From an uncultured Lachnospiraceae bacterium (GTDB lineage: Bacteria > Bacillota_A > Clostridia > Lachnospirales > Lachnospiraceae): a DNA stretch of 19,157 nucleotides. Of the stretch, positions 1 through 8,063 are shown piece by piece. The translations under genes were made by a program, and so were the position numbers. The notes under the pieces were generated by a model that saw only the letters and a program-made list of their open reading frames with translations, was not told the DNA's origin and did not search any database. Within the stretch, counting starts at the first letter, position 1, and the number at the start of each line of letters is the position of its first letter. Where the stretch lies: contig CATLIP010000006.1 of assembly GCA_949957035.1 (NCBI GenBank), forward strand, positions 1-19,157, given 5' to 3'.

Positions 1-718
1 CGCCCGCAATCTGCTGTACCTCCATGCGGGGACTGGAAACCAAAAATTCCCTTGCTTTGTTAATTCGAAAGGTAGTCAGGTACTCATAGACAGAGCAACC
101 AAGGAAACGTCGGAACAGGCGCGACAGATACTGGGGAGTGACGTAGACCATACTGCTTAAGCCCTGTACGGTGAGTTCTGTGTTATAGTGGGTTTCAATC
201 TCTTTTATTATCGGCGCGACATAACGCAGATACAAGGGCTCGTCAGTCAAGGCGCGGGTATGACGGCCGCTGGTAAAATGCAATAGCAGGCTGTAGCACC
301 TGAGAGAAAGCGTACGGGTATCTGCGGATAAAGCGTCCCAGTCTTCCATGATTTCGTTGATTAAGGCGTCAATCATCGCGCCCTGTTCCTTCTCTATCAA
401 TACGATCGGTTTATTCCCCACCATTTTGTCGATAATGCTGTCAATGGTTCCGGTAAATGTGGCAAAGGCAGTCAGCCATTCTTCTGTATCCCGAGCGTAA
501 GAATGGTGAAGATAAGGGGAAATCAGGATTCCTTCCCCCTCGTTCAGCACATATTCCGCCCCTTGAATCCGGACGGTTCCCCGCCCCTGTTCCGTCTGCA
601 GATAATGGTAGAGGGGGAAGCCTTTAGGACGAAGAACCCGGTCCTGGCTCCATCTGCAGCCAATGGAATCAAATAGGAAAGGCTCGTTGACCGGGGAATT
701 TCTATAGTGTATCGGCAT
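1..718 (-). CDS. AraC-family transcriptional regulator (C-terminus beyond window edge)
   Basis: Reading the minus strand from ATG at 718 gives an uninterrupted 239-residue frame that runs off the left edge. The first ~150 residues look like the cupin-type sugar-sensing domain of AraC/XylS regulators, with a segment reading LNEGEGILISPYLHHSY. From about residue 170 comes the DNA-binding domain: a first helix-turn-helix (LTVQGLSSMVYVTPQYLSRL, then FRRFLG) and the start of the second (FRINKAREFL). Only the last part of the second HTH, perhaps 30-50 residues, should lie outside. A weak AGGTGA ribosome binding site precedes the start. The gene is divergent from lacZ, which makes it a likely local regulator of beta-galactoside use; the effector is not visible. 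The family call is firm, the target is inferred from position. Confidence 0.9.
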   Translation of the reverse strand, partial: MPIHYRNSPVNEPFLFDSIGCRWSQDRVLRPKGFPLYHYLQTEQGRGTVRIQGAEYVLNEGEGILISPYLHHSYARDTEEWLTAFATFTGTIDSIIDKMVGNKPIVLIEKEQGAMIDALINEIMEDWDALSADTRTLSLRCYSLLLHFTSGRHTRALTDEPLYLRYVAPIIKEIETHYNTELTVQGLSSMVYVTPQYLSRLFRRFLGCSVYEYLTTFRINKAREFLVSSPRMEVQQIAG

Positions 719-737
719 TGTAATCACCTGTTTCAAA

Positions 738-761
738 ATGTTATATTATATAGTTTAACAT
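738..761. promoter_or_regulatory. AT-rich inverted repeat in the divergent araC-type/lacZ spacer (candidate operator)
   Basis: ATGTTA at 738-743 is mirrored by TAACAT at 756-761 with a 12-bp AT-only-but-one centre. On the minus strand the centre reads TATAAT (750 to 745), a possible -10 box for the AraC-type regulator gene. A protein bound here could therefore repress its own gene while affecting lacZ. The symmetry is seen directly. The operator role is inference, and AraC proteins often bind direct rather than inverted repeats. Confidence 0.35.
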
Positions 762-762
762 A

Positions 763-794
763 TTACACTTTCTTTTGTCTATCCATAATATAAT
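763..794 (+). promoter_or_regulatory. Possible lacZ promoter
   Basis: TATAAT at 789-794 is a perfect -10 hexamer. The best upstream partner, TTACAC at 763-768, sits 20 bp away, which is longer than ideal. That suits a promoter needing activation by the divergent AraC-type regulator. The 5' leader to the lacZ start would be about 107 nt. No better box pair is visible nearer the gene. Confidence 0.3.
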
Positions 795-907
795 AAGGGC
801 AGACGTTATAGTTTATTTGCCCGTTGTCTGTAGATGAGACAGGAAATAATGGGAAATAGATGATAACAGAGAAAATTCAGGTATGTAACAAGTAAGGAGG
901 AGTAACA

Positions 908-3900
908 ATGGATCGAGTATTTGAGTATGGAAAATTAAAAGACCCGCAGTATTTCCGTGACGGAAGGCTTGACGCACATTCCGACCACAGGTATTATGCT
1001 TCGGTTTTGGATATGGAGGCAGGCCATGAAGATTTTAAGGAGAGCCTGAACGGGCTGTGGAAGTTCCACTACGCCAGAAATTATAAGTCTTCGGTATGCG
1101 GATTTGAGAGGATGGATTACTGCTGCAAAGACTGGGACGACATCTATGTTCCGGCGCATATCCAGATGGAGGGTTACGACGTTCCACAGTATGCCAACGT
1201 GCAGTATCCTTGGGAAGGACACGACGAGATAGAGCCGGGAGAGATTCCGGAGTATTTCAATCCGGTGGCAAGTTATGTAAAGTATTTCACAGTACCGGAG
1301 CGGATGAAGGGCAGACGTCTGTTTATCTCTTTTCAGGGAGCAGAAAGCGGGCTGGCCTTGTGGCTAAACGGAACTTTCGTAGGATATAGCGAAGATTCCT
1401 TTACCCCGTCAGAATTTGAACTGACAGATTATTTGGTGGAAGGAGAGAACAAGCTGGCTGCGCAGGTGTTCAAATGGACAGCCTCAAGCTGGTGCGAAGA
1501 CCAGGATTTTTACCGTTTTTCAGGTATTTACAGGGATGTATATCTGTATACGATACCGGATGTACATGTGCGTGACTTGAAAGTCTGTGCCATACCGGAT
1601 GAATCTTTAAAGAAAGCGGCGTTTGATATCCGTCTGGACATGATTTCGTCAGAAAGAGCAGCAGGCAAGGCGGTGATTCGCCTTACAAAGGAGGGCAAGA
1701 CGTTTATCGAAGAAGAACTGGAACTGGAAGCGGAGGTTTCACGCTCTTGGACCGTGGACGGGCCGGCGCTTTGGAGCGCAGAAGAGCCGAATCTTTATGA
1801 CCTGACTATTGAGATTTATGATGCGTCCGGGACCCTTCAGGAGGTGATACCCGAGAAGGTCGGCTTCAGAAGGTTTGAGATGAAGGATTGTATCATGACG
1901 TTGAATGGAAGAAGAATCGTGTTCAAGGGTGTAAACCGTCATGAATTCAGTTGTGTGAGCGGACGCTGCGTCAGTGAGGCGGAGCTTCGAAAGGACCTTG
2001 AGACCATGAAGCGCAATAATATTAACGCCATCCGTACCTGCCATTATCCGGACGGCTCCTTAATCTATCGTCTCTGCGATGAGTACGGTTTCTACCTGAT
2101 TGACGAGAATAATCTGGAATCCCATGGAACCTGGGATACGGTCATGCTGACGGGCGACGACTCAGGAGTGGTTCCAAACGACCGCCCGGAGTGGCTTGGC
2201 ATGATGCTGGACCGGGTAAATTCCATGTACCAGAGAGATAAGAACCATCCGGCTATCCTGATTTGGTCCTGTGGAAATGAATCCTATGGGGGAAAGGATA
2301 TCTATGAGATGTCGCAGCTTTTCAGGAAGTTAGACCCGAACCGTCTGGTTCATTATGAAGGGGTACATCATGACCGCCGCTATAATGACTCCAGCGATAT
2401 GGAGAGCCAGATGTACACATCTGTGGAGGGAATTAAGGAATTTCTGGCAAATGACAGAAGCAAACCGTTTATCTGCTGTGAATATACTCACGCAATGGGT
2501 AATTCCTGCGGAGCTATGCACAAGTATACGGATTTGACAGACACAGAGCCTCTGTACCAGGGCGGATTTATCTGGGATTATATCGACCAGACTATTTCCA
2601 AGAAAGACCGTTACGGAAAAGAATTTCAGGCATACGGCGGAGATTTCGGAGAGCGTCCGACGGATTATAATTTTAGCGCTAATGGAATCGTGTACGGAAA
2701 CAGAGAGGTTTCCCCTAAGATGCAGGAGGTAAAATTCAATTACCAGAACATCAGTGCAGAAGTAGGAAGGACTGAGGTAAAGGTTATTAATAAGAATCTG
2801 TTTGTCAATACAGATACCTTTGAGTGCCTTGTGACGGTGGCAAGAGACGGCCATGTAATCAGGCGGGCGGCGCTGGAGACTCATGTGGAGCCTCTTAGCC
2901 AGGAGACGTATACGCTTCCAATTCCACGGGAGACCTTGCCGGGCGAGTATGCCGTTACGGTATCCTTCCGTCTGAAGCAGGACAATATCTGGGCGAAGAA
3001 AGGCCATGAGGCAGCGTTCGGACAGTACGTATATCAGGTGGAAAAGGAAGAAAAGGTATGCGGCAAGGGTGTGAAGGTAATCAGGAGCTTACACAATATC
3101 GGCGTGCGCGGAGAGCATTTTGAGGTGATGTTCTCTGTTCTGTCGGGCGGATTGGTTTCCTATAAATTTGCAGGAAAAGAGATGCTGAAATCCATACCGA
3201 AGCCAAACTTCTGGCGGGCGCCTGTGGATAATGACTGCGGGAATCAGATGCCGGCACGCTATGCGCAGTGGAAGATTGCGAGTATGTATATCTCTGATAA
3301 GGCATTGGGCGATGAGCTGTTCAAAATGAGTATGTTGGAGGCTGAGGAAGGAAAAAACAGCGCCACAGTTTCATTTACCTATAATCTGTGTACCGTACCG
3401 GCGGCAAAATGCCGCGTATCCTATGAGGTGTATGGAGACGGGCGTGTGAAGACAACCCTTTCTTATGACCCGGTAAAAGAGCTGGGGGATATGCCGGAGT
3501 TTGGAATGATGTTCAAGCTGGATGCAGATTATGACCATGTGAAATGGTACGGACTTGGACCTGCGGAGACCTATGCGGACCGCAAAAAGGGCGCCAAGCT
3601 TGGTATTTATGAGAATCTTGTAAAAGATAACATGGCAGAATATATTGTTCCCCAGGAGTGCGGTAATAAAGAAGAGGTGCGTTATGCAGAAGTTACAGAC
3701 CGCAAGGGCAGAGGCATGAGATTCGAAATGACCTCTGAGAACGGGCCAATGTGTTTCTCAGCGCTGCCCTATACGCCTCATGAGTTGGAGAATGCCATGC
3801 ATCCCTTTGAACTGCCGGAGGTACACTATACGGTCATTCGTGCTTCCAAAGCGCAGATGGGAATCGCGGGGGATGATAGCTGGGGGTCACAGACGCATCC

Positions 3901-3961
3901 AGAGTATCTGATTGATGTGAGCAAGAAGCTGGTGTTTAGTTTCTGGTTCTGCGGGATTTAA
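908..3961 (+). CDS. lacZ: Beta-galactosidase, glycoside hydrolase family 2
   Basis: A 1017-residue LacZ-type enzyme, close to the 1024 residues of E. coli LacZ, that hydrolyses lactose and related beta-galactosides. The start is well set: AAGGAGG (894-900) lies 7 bp before the ATG. Domain order matches long GH2 enzymes: N-terminal sugar-binding jelly roll (about 30-220, with WKFHYARN, VQYPWEG and RFSGIYRDVYLY), immunoglobulin-like domain (220-330), TIM barrel (330-620), a second Ig-like domain, and the C-terminal beta-sandwich (from ~730, with WRAPVDNDCGN and WYGLGPAETYADR). The acid/base glutamate is E458 in WSCGNES and the nucleophile is E525 in CCEYTHAMGNS. There is no signal peptide, so the enzyme is cytoplasmic and needs an uptake system not seen here. 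A terminator follows. Regulation is probably by the divergent AraC-family gene. Confidence 0.97.
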   Translation: MDRVFEYGKLKDPQYFRDGRLDAHSDHRYYASVLDMEAGHEDFKESLNGLWKFHYARNYKSSVCGFERMDYCCKDWDDIYVPAHIQMEGYDVPQYANVQYPWEGHDEIEPGEIPEYFNPVASYVKYFTVPERMKGRRLFISFQGAESGLALWLNGTFVGYSEDSFTPSEFELTDYLVEGENKLAAQVFKWTASSWCEDQDFYRFSGIYRDVYLYTIPDVHVRDLKVCAIPDESLKKAAFDIRLDMISSERAAGKAVIRLTKEGKTFIEEELELEAEVSRSWTVDGPALWSAEEPNLYDLTIEIYDASGTLQEVIPEKVGFRRFEMKDCIMTLNGRRIVFKGVNRHEFSCVSGRCVSEAELRKDLETMKRNNINAIRTCHYPDGSLIYRLCDEYGFYLIDENNLESHGTWDTVMLTGDDSGVVPNDRPEWLGMMLDRVNSMYQRDKNHPAILIWSCGNESYGGKDIYEMSQLFRKLDPNRLVHYEGVHHDRRYNDSSDMESQMYTSVEGIKEFLANDRSKPFICCEYTHAMGNSCGAMHKYTDLTDTEPLYQGGFIWDYIDQTISKKDRYGKEFQAYGGDFGERPTDYNFSANGIVYGNREVSPKMQEVKFNYQNISAEVGRTEVKVINKNLFVNTDTFECLVTVARDGHVIRRAALETHVEPLSQETYTLPIPRETLPGEYAVTVSFRLKQDNIWAKKGHEAAFGQYVYQVEKEEKVCGKGVKVIRSLHNIGVRGEHFEVMFSVLSGGLVSYKFAGKEMLKSIPKPNFWRAPVDNDCGNQMPARYAQWKIASMYISDKALGDELFKMSMLEAEEGKNSATVSFTYNLCTVPAAKCRVSYEVYGDGRVKTTLSYDPVKELGDMPEFGMMFKLDADYDHVKWYGLGPAETYADRKKGAKLGIYENLVKDNMAEYIVPQECGNKEEVRYAEVTDRKGRGMRFEMTSENGPMCFSALPYTPHELENAMHPFELPEVHYTVIRASKAQMGIAGDDSWGSQTHPEYLIDVSKKLVFSFWFCGI

Positions 3962-4003
3962 TTTTTGGGTATTTGAGCCGGATTTATTTTAGAAAGTATA
4001 CAG

Positions 4004-4053
4004 AGGCTGGCGGGAAATGGGGTTTTAAACACACCATTTTCCGTCAGCCTTTT
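4004..4053. terminator. Bidirectional rho-independent terminator between convergent lacZ and pdxK
   Basis: AGGCTGGCGGGAAATGG (4004-4020) pairs with CCATTTTCCGTCAGCCT (4034-4050), with one or two mismatches, and is followed by TTTTG on the plus strand. It sits between two converging genes and can serve both. Confidence 0.8.
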
Positions 4054-4067
4054 GTTGTGAACAGTCA

Positions 4068-4916
4068 TTAGATAAGCAAAGACAGATATTGTTCATAGTT
4101 TACGCCGTCGTTGCGCGGTACATTTTCTTTGACGGAATCAAGCAGCGCCAGCTCCAGAAATTCTCCTGCCATTTTTATAATAGAAGGAAGGGAATCGCCG
4201 CGGACAGAGCCGGCCGCGATACAGGAGGCGAACAAGTCTCCGGTTCCGGAATAGCTTCCGCCCACATAGGGGAAAGAAAACAGGGAGGAACCGTTCCGAT
4301 CGACCAGAAGATTTCCCATCTTTTTCGTACCCTCCCTATCCTGGAAACGGATTCCGGTTACGATTAGTCTTTTCGCTCCTTTTTGGCAGAAGCTCTGTCC
4401 CATTTTCTGGATTGCATCCATTAATTCCTCCGGAGTGGATTTAGTCGGCAGTGATTGACAGTCTGTGTCTGTTAGCAGGCATAATTCTGTCAGGTTTGGC
4501 GTAATGATGTCAGCCTGTAAAGCTAATCTTCGCATCTGTTCCAGGAGGGCGGGGGTATAGAATGGGTAGGGTTTACCGTCGTCTCCCATGACAGGGTCAA
4601 CCAGAAGGAAGGTGTTTGGGCTTCGGAATGTGTCAAGGAAATGCATAATCTGGTGGATTTGCTTTTCACTTGCAACAAATCCTGTATAGATACCGTCGAA
4701 CTTTTGTCCCATGTTTTCCCATTCACTGCGAAAATATTCCATTTTGTCTGTATAGTCGTCGCAATAATAGCTTGGGTATCCGGTCTGAGCCGTCAATATT
4801 GCTGTGGGGAGAGGACATGCCTGCACGCCCATTGCGGACAGGACGGAGATTGCGGCAGTGAGGGAACACCGCCCGAAGCCGGATAGGTCGTTGATTACTG
4901 CTATTTTTTTAGTCAT
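4068..4916 (-). CDS. pdxK: Pyridoxal/pyridoxamine kinase (PdxK/PdxY family)
   Basis: A 282-residue ribokinase-fold enzyme that phosphorylates B6 vitamers (pyridoxal, pyridoxamine, pyridoxine) with ATP for PLP salvage, in the cytoplasm. Family signatures are in order: N-terminal VINDLSGFGRCSLTAA, the TGYPSYY segment, VDPVMGDDGKPYPFY with D107 (ATP/Mg region), TPNLTE near 139-144, and the anion-hole and catalytic motif SGTGDLFAS with the catalytic aspartate at D227. The length fits the family (about 280-290). A weak GGAAAG site lies about 10 bp before the ATG. The gene stands alone, convergent with lacZ. Repeated TGGACT half-sites upstream suggest control by PLP supply. PdxK versus PdxY naming cannot be settled from sequence alone; the kinase call is firm. 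Confidence 0.93.
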   Translation of the reverse strand: MTKKIAVINDLSGFGRCSLTAAISVLSAMGVQACPLPTAILTAQTGYPSYYCDDYTDKMEYFRSEWENMGQKFDGIYTGFVASEKQIHQIMHFLDTFRSPNTFLLVDPVMGDDGKPYPFYTPALLEQMRRLALQADIITPNLTELCLLTDTDCQSLPTKSTPEELMDAIQKMGQSFCQKGAKRLIVTGIRFQDREGTKKMGNLLVDRNGSSLFSFPYVGGSYSGTGDLFASCIAAGSVRGDSLPSIIKMAGEFLELALLDSVKENVPRNDGVNYEQYLSLLI

Positions 4917-4961
4917 AGAATCTCACTTTCCTTTTTCTTATGCTGAATCTATGTTATCATT

Positions 4962-5009
4962 AGAGTGGATTTATTGAAAAGTCCAGATTGATAAAAATTA
5001 ACCAGTCCA
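4962..5009 (-). promoter_or_regulatory. Repeated TGGACT half-sites upstream of pdxK (candidate PLP-sensor operator)
   Basis: Read on the minus strand, TGGACT occurs at 5009-5004 and again at 4985-4980, exactly 24 bp apart. A related TCCACT lies closer to the gene at about 4968-4963. Spaced direct and inverted half-sites of this sort resemble what is described for MocR/GntR-type PdxR regulators of B6 genes. The repeats are seen; the regulator is an inference, and no pdxR gene is in this window. Confidence 0.3.
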
Positions 5010-5027
5010 TTTATCATAGATTGTCAT

Positions 5028-5064
5028 GAAAAAATCGCAGAGTAGGTTACTCTGCGATTTTTTC
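5028..5064. terminator. Perfect 17-bp hairpin terminator, bidirectional
   Basis: GAAAAAATCGCAGAGTA (5028-5044) is exactly complementary to TACTCTGCGATTTTTTC (5048-5064), with a 3-nt loop. The flanking A and T tracts give a U-run in either direction. It most likely ends the minus-strand AAA-ATPase-like transcript before pdxK, and could also mark the upstream edge of the relic at 5139. Confidence 0.8.
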
Positions 5065-5138
5065 TTAAACAGCAAATTTATTATACATATCTAAGAAGAA
5101 TAATTCAATACCTAAATTATTTTTGTAATATTTTCGTG

Positions 5139-5270
5139 CAGGAAAAAAATCAATTTATTATTGACGGACATCTGGATATTAGAAGAATACTGGAGAAGTT
5201 TGTAGAAACGTTTCATGACCTGTATGGAGATAAAGACGATACTTTCCTTGAAGAGGTTAGCAGGCGGTAG
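5139..5270 (+). pseudogene. Relic of an AAA-ATPase-like/PD-(D/E)XK protein (middle segment only)
   Basis: The plus-strand frame ending in TAG at 5268-5270 is open back to a stop at 5043-5045 and has no credible start or ribosome binding site. Its last 44 codons read like the linker that joins the ATPase and nuclease parts in clostridial AAA-ATPase-like proteins, with IDGHLDIRRILEKFVETF and then LYGDKDDTFLEE, closing at SRR and stop. I recall intact relatives continuing past a GRR into the nuclease domain, so this is cut at both ends. It runs tail to tail with the intact minus-strand relative, with one base between the two stop codons. The assignment rests on remembered family consensus, not on a search. 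The codon-like texture of the frame is directly visible. Confidence 0.55.
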
Positions 5271-5271
5271 T

Positions 5272-6960
5272 TTAGTACTTACCGCCTCTTTTTGCTGTAA
5301 CTGCGCCACGCAGGAGCTCTATCTTGCATCTATGCTTTTTATCCTTTTTGAAATAAGCAATTCCAACTGCCAGAATCCGTCCCGTATATTGCTGCTGCTC
5401 ACCGAGTTTGCCCTGAAACCGAAGCGCATAGCCGCGTTCTTTAATCTGACGGATTGCGTCTTCGGCAGTATGCGCCACCTTTAGTTCAAGAATGATGCAG
5501 TCATCATTTTTCCTGACAGGGTAAAAGATAAAATCAACATAGCCTGTTCCTGCTTTATCTTCTTGTTCCATATAATAGGTGTCCCTTGCTGATAGATAGA
5601 CCAGCCGGACGACGGAGGCCAGTTCAGCCTCATTACTATAGCTTAACAGGGGACTTTCTGTGTTATGGGCATATTCCAGTATCTCTGCCATAGTGTCGGT
5701 ATCCATGGCTTTTGTGGCAGAAAGCATTCGTTCCGATTCTTTCGCAAGTCTGTGAACATACCCGAGAGAAGCCTCTTTGCGTATCATATCGGCAAATTTG
5801 TCCATCAGTTCTTTGTTGGGGATAGAAACATAACCATCCTCATAACTTAAAAATCCGTAAACAACCATTGCAGAGAATATTTCATCTCTGGTGGTTAGAT
5901 TCATGGATGTTGCAGCGTATTCCTGAACATTTGCAGGTACCGGGTTTCCGCTTATCATCAGCGCGAGGTCGTCTCGCACGGCGTCTGTGTTTGCATTGAT
6001 ATAATAGAAGAGTTCATCATAGGGCCCGGAGCTTGTCCAGTAGCTTCCTAGCTGATTATCGCTTAATGCCCCGACTACAGAGCGGGGATTGTACAGTTTC
6101 TTTCCAGTCTTTGTCTGATAACCGTTATACCATAATGCCAACCCTCTGCGGCTTACATTCCGTTTCTTTTCAAGGGAAAGGTAGCGTTGATAGAGGACGT
6201 CGGTTTCCTCCTCGGTAAATCCAAAATAATCACTGTATTTTTCCTTCGATACCATCGTATATTCAAAAAACATATTTAATTCCGAGCCGCTCGAATATTT
6301 GGCAATGGGAAGTATTCCAGTCATATAAGCCAGTTCCACATAAGGCTGGTCTTTCAAAAGATTGCTGAGAAAATCAATGTATGCAGCCTGGTCTTCAGAA
6401 GTAACGAATCTTCTGTGAAAGATAAAATCCCATTCATCCAGAACAAAAATAAATTTTTCTCCATTTCCAAATTCGATAATACGGTTAAATGCATCCCACA
6501 AAGAATCATCCTTAGCGATACCTGTATCGGGGAAAGCCTGCATGAGGTCGCTTAGCAGCCTCCTTTTTATCCGGGAAATGTACTGTGTATAAGTAGTACA
6601 TTCGTCGGGCAGTTCATTAAACGAGATGTGAACGACATTATGTTTATTCAGATGTTTCTCAAACCAGCTATAAGAAGATATGTTGAGATCCTGAAAAACA
6701 CAGAGACTGTCGGCTCCTTTTCCAAAATAAGAGGCAATCATATTGGCTATGACAGTTTTTCCGAAACGGCGCGGTCTGGTAATACATATATATTTATGTT
6801 CTTTACCGCGTTCCTTCAAAATGCTGCCGGATACAGGGAGTGTATGCTCAATTAATGGTATCAGATCTTTTATAATCTCAGACTTATCAACAAAATAGGT
6901 AGAAGAGGCTGTTTCCTGAAATAGCAGATATGGTTTTTTGCTGTGAAGGTAAACCCCCAT
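5272..6960 (-). CDS. AAA-ATPase-like protein with C-terminal PD-(D/E)XK nuclease-like domain
   Basis: A 562-residue cytoplasmic protein of the AAA-ATPase_like plus PDDEXK_9 architecture, common and often multi-copy in Clostridia and Bacteroidetes. Residues 22-70 hold YFVDKSEII and the variant Walker A TRPRRFGKT (61-69). Walker B is FVLDEWDF (D175, E176). The segment near 305-350 (KLYNPRSVVGAL, SYWTSSGPYDEL) is typical of the family. The C-terminal nuclease-like core shows D476 in GYVDFIF and E492-x-K494 in ILELKV, the residues expected of a PD-(D/E)XK site, so both active sites look intact. The start is supported by AGGAG about 11 bp upstream. The biological role is not established; defence or mobile-element links have been suggested only by context. 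It is single-gene here, with its own terminator. Confidence 0.85.
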   Translation of the reverse strand: MGVYLHSKKPYLLFQETASSTYFVDKSEIIKDLIPLIEHTLPVSGSILKERGKEHKYICITRPRRFGKTVIANMIASYFGKGADSLCVFQDLNISSYSWFEKHLNKHNVVHISFNELPDECTTYTQYISRIKRRLLSDLMQAFPDTGIAKDDSLWDAFNRIIEFGNGEKFIFVLDEWDFIFHRRFVTSEDQAAYIDFLSNLLKDQPYVELAYMTGILPIAKYSSGSELNMFFEYTMVSKEKYSDYFGFTEEETDVLYQRYLSLEKKRNVSRRGLALWYNGYQTKTGKKLYNPRSVVGALSDNQLGSYWTSSGPYDELFYYINANTDAVRDDLALMISGNPVPANVQEYAATSMNLTTRDEIFSAMVVYGFLSYEDGYVSIPNKELMDKFADMIRKEASLGYVHRLAKESERMLSATKAMDTDTMAEILEYAHNTESPLLSYSNEAELASVVRLVYLSARDTYYMEQEDKAGTGYVDFIFYPVRKNDDCIILELKVAHTAEDAIRQIKERGYALRFQGKLGEQQQYTGRILAVGIAYFKKDKKHRCKIELLRGAVTAKRGGKY

Positions 6961-7077
6961 ATCTTTTCGCTCCTTTCTAAGGCCGTTTTTCCCGGCGGAT
7001 GTTTATATCACTCAGTATAACATGAAAAAGGAGGAAGAAGCAACAGACTGATGACTTTCCTTGTTGGTCTTTTGAAC

Positions 7078-7107
7078 TTGACAATATAGAATTTATAACA
7101 GTACAAT
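7078..7107 (+). promoter_or_regulatory. Promoter of the SDR gene
   Basis: TTGACA at 7078-7083 and TACAAT at 7102-7107 are separated by 18 bp, close to the sigma-A consensus. Transcription would begin near 7114, giving a leader of about 24 nt before the ATG at 7138. Confidence 0.7.
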
Positions 7108-7137
7108 GAAAGAAAAGAATCAGAGGAGATTTTGGTT

Positions 7138-7947
7138 ATGAGCAGATTAAAAGACAAAGTTGCTATAGTCACCGGCTCTAGCAGCGGAATAGGTCTCGGC
7201 ATCGCCCGTGCTTACGCTGCCGAAGGCGCTAAAATCGTAGTCAGCGGTTATCGTGTGAAAAAGAGATGGAGACAGACTGTTGTAGAGGCTGTTCGCAGAG
7301 AGGGCGGTGAAGCTTTTTTCCACTCTCTGGATATTGCCGATCCTTCCAGTATAGAAAGCTTGATCACGGACACAATAGAAAAATATGGCAGAATTGACAT
7401 ATTGGTAAATAATGCGGCGAATGTAGGGCTGCCTGACGGCAGAGTGGATGAATTGACAATCGAAATGTGGGACGATATTTTTCAGAGTGATTTGCGGGGA
7501 ATTTTTTATACCATCAAGTGCGCTCTGCCTCACATGTTGGAAAATGATGGAGGCGGCTCCATTATCAATATCGGTTCTATGGCTTCCTGCGGAGGGGACC
7601 TTGGATCTACGGCCTATTCGTGCGCAAAAGCCGGTGTGAACATGCTTACCCAGTCGGTAGCGCTGCAATACGGCAAAAAAAATATCCGCTGTAACTGCGT
7701 GCGCCCTGGCCTGATTGTTACTCCTCAGAACGATCGGTATATTCCTCAGGACATGAAAGACATTTTCCTCGACAATATCATGGTCAACCGCTACGGATGC
7801 CCTGAAGATATTGCCCATGCCTGTGTTTACTTAGGCTCCGATGAAAGTGCATATGTTACGGGGCAGATCATAACGGTGGATGGCGGCCTGAATTCACATA
7901 TTACTACAGTGGCTCAGTTCAGGTCCTTGAGCGCCCGTACATGGTAA
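7138..7947 (+). CDS. SDR-family NAD(P)-dependent oxidoreductase
   Basis: A classical short-chain dehydrogenase/reductase of 269 residues. The ATG at 7138 is preferred over the in-frame TTG at 7132, because GAGGAG (7123-7128) is 9 bp from the former and only 3 bp from the latter. Motifs: cofactor glycines TGSSSGIG (12-19), NNAA (91-94), catalytic serine in IGSMAS (S147), and Y160-x3-K164. An acidic residue after beta-strand 2 is absent (SGYRVKKRW, basic), which would favour NADP(H). The asparagine of the usual catalytic tetrad appears as D118 (SDLRGIF), an atypical substitution. The C-terminus ends ITVDGGL and then a tail of about 17 residues. The substrate cannot be predicted. It has its own promoter and stands alone. 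Confidence 0.9.
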   Translation: MSRLKDKVAIVTGSSSGIGLGIARAYAAEGAKIVVSGYRVKKRWRQTVVEAVRREGGEAFFHSLDIADPSSIESLITDTIEKYGRIDILVNNAANVGLPDGRVDELTIEMWDDIFQSDLRGIFYTIKCALPHMLENDGGGSIINIGSMASCGGDLGSTAYSCAKAGVNMLTQSVALQYGKKNIRCNCVRPGLIVTPQNDRYIPQDMKDIFLDNIMVNRYGCPEDIAHACVYLGSDESAYVTGQIITVDGGLNSHITTVAQFRSLSARTW

Positions 7948-8063
7948 GCGGCTCTCTGTATTACATCAAAGTTGGAGTGAAAGTAAAAGAGACTAAAGAG
8001 GAGTGTTCAACTTTTCCTGTCCACGCTTATATACTAACACCAAATCCAGATTGCCTTGAGAGA

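Noticed and set aside
2330..3007. Long minus-strand open frame (225 codons) inside lacZ
   Set aside because: It is antisense to a secure, full-length enzyme, with no recognisable motif and no ribosome binding site; a codon-bias shadow.
7147..7818. Long minus-strand open frame (223 codons) inside the SDR gene
   Set aside because: It is antisense to a gene with intact SDR motifs and its own promoter, and the translation shows no family features.
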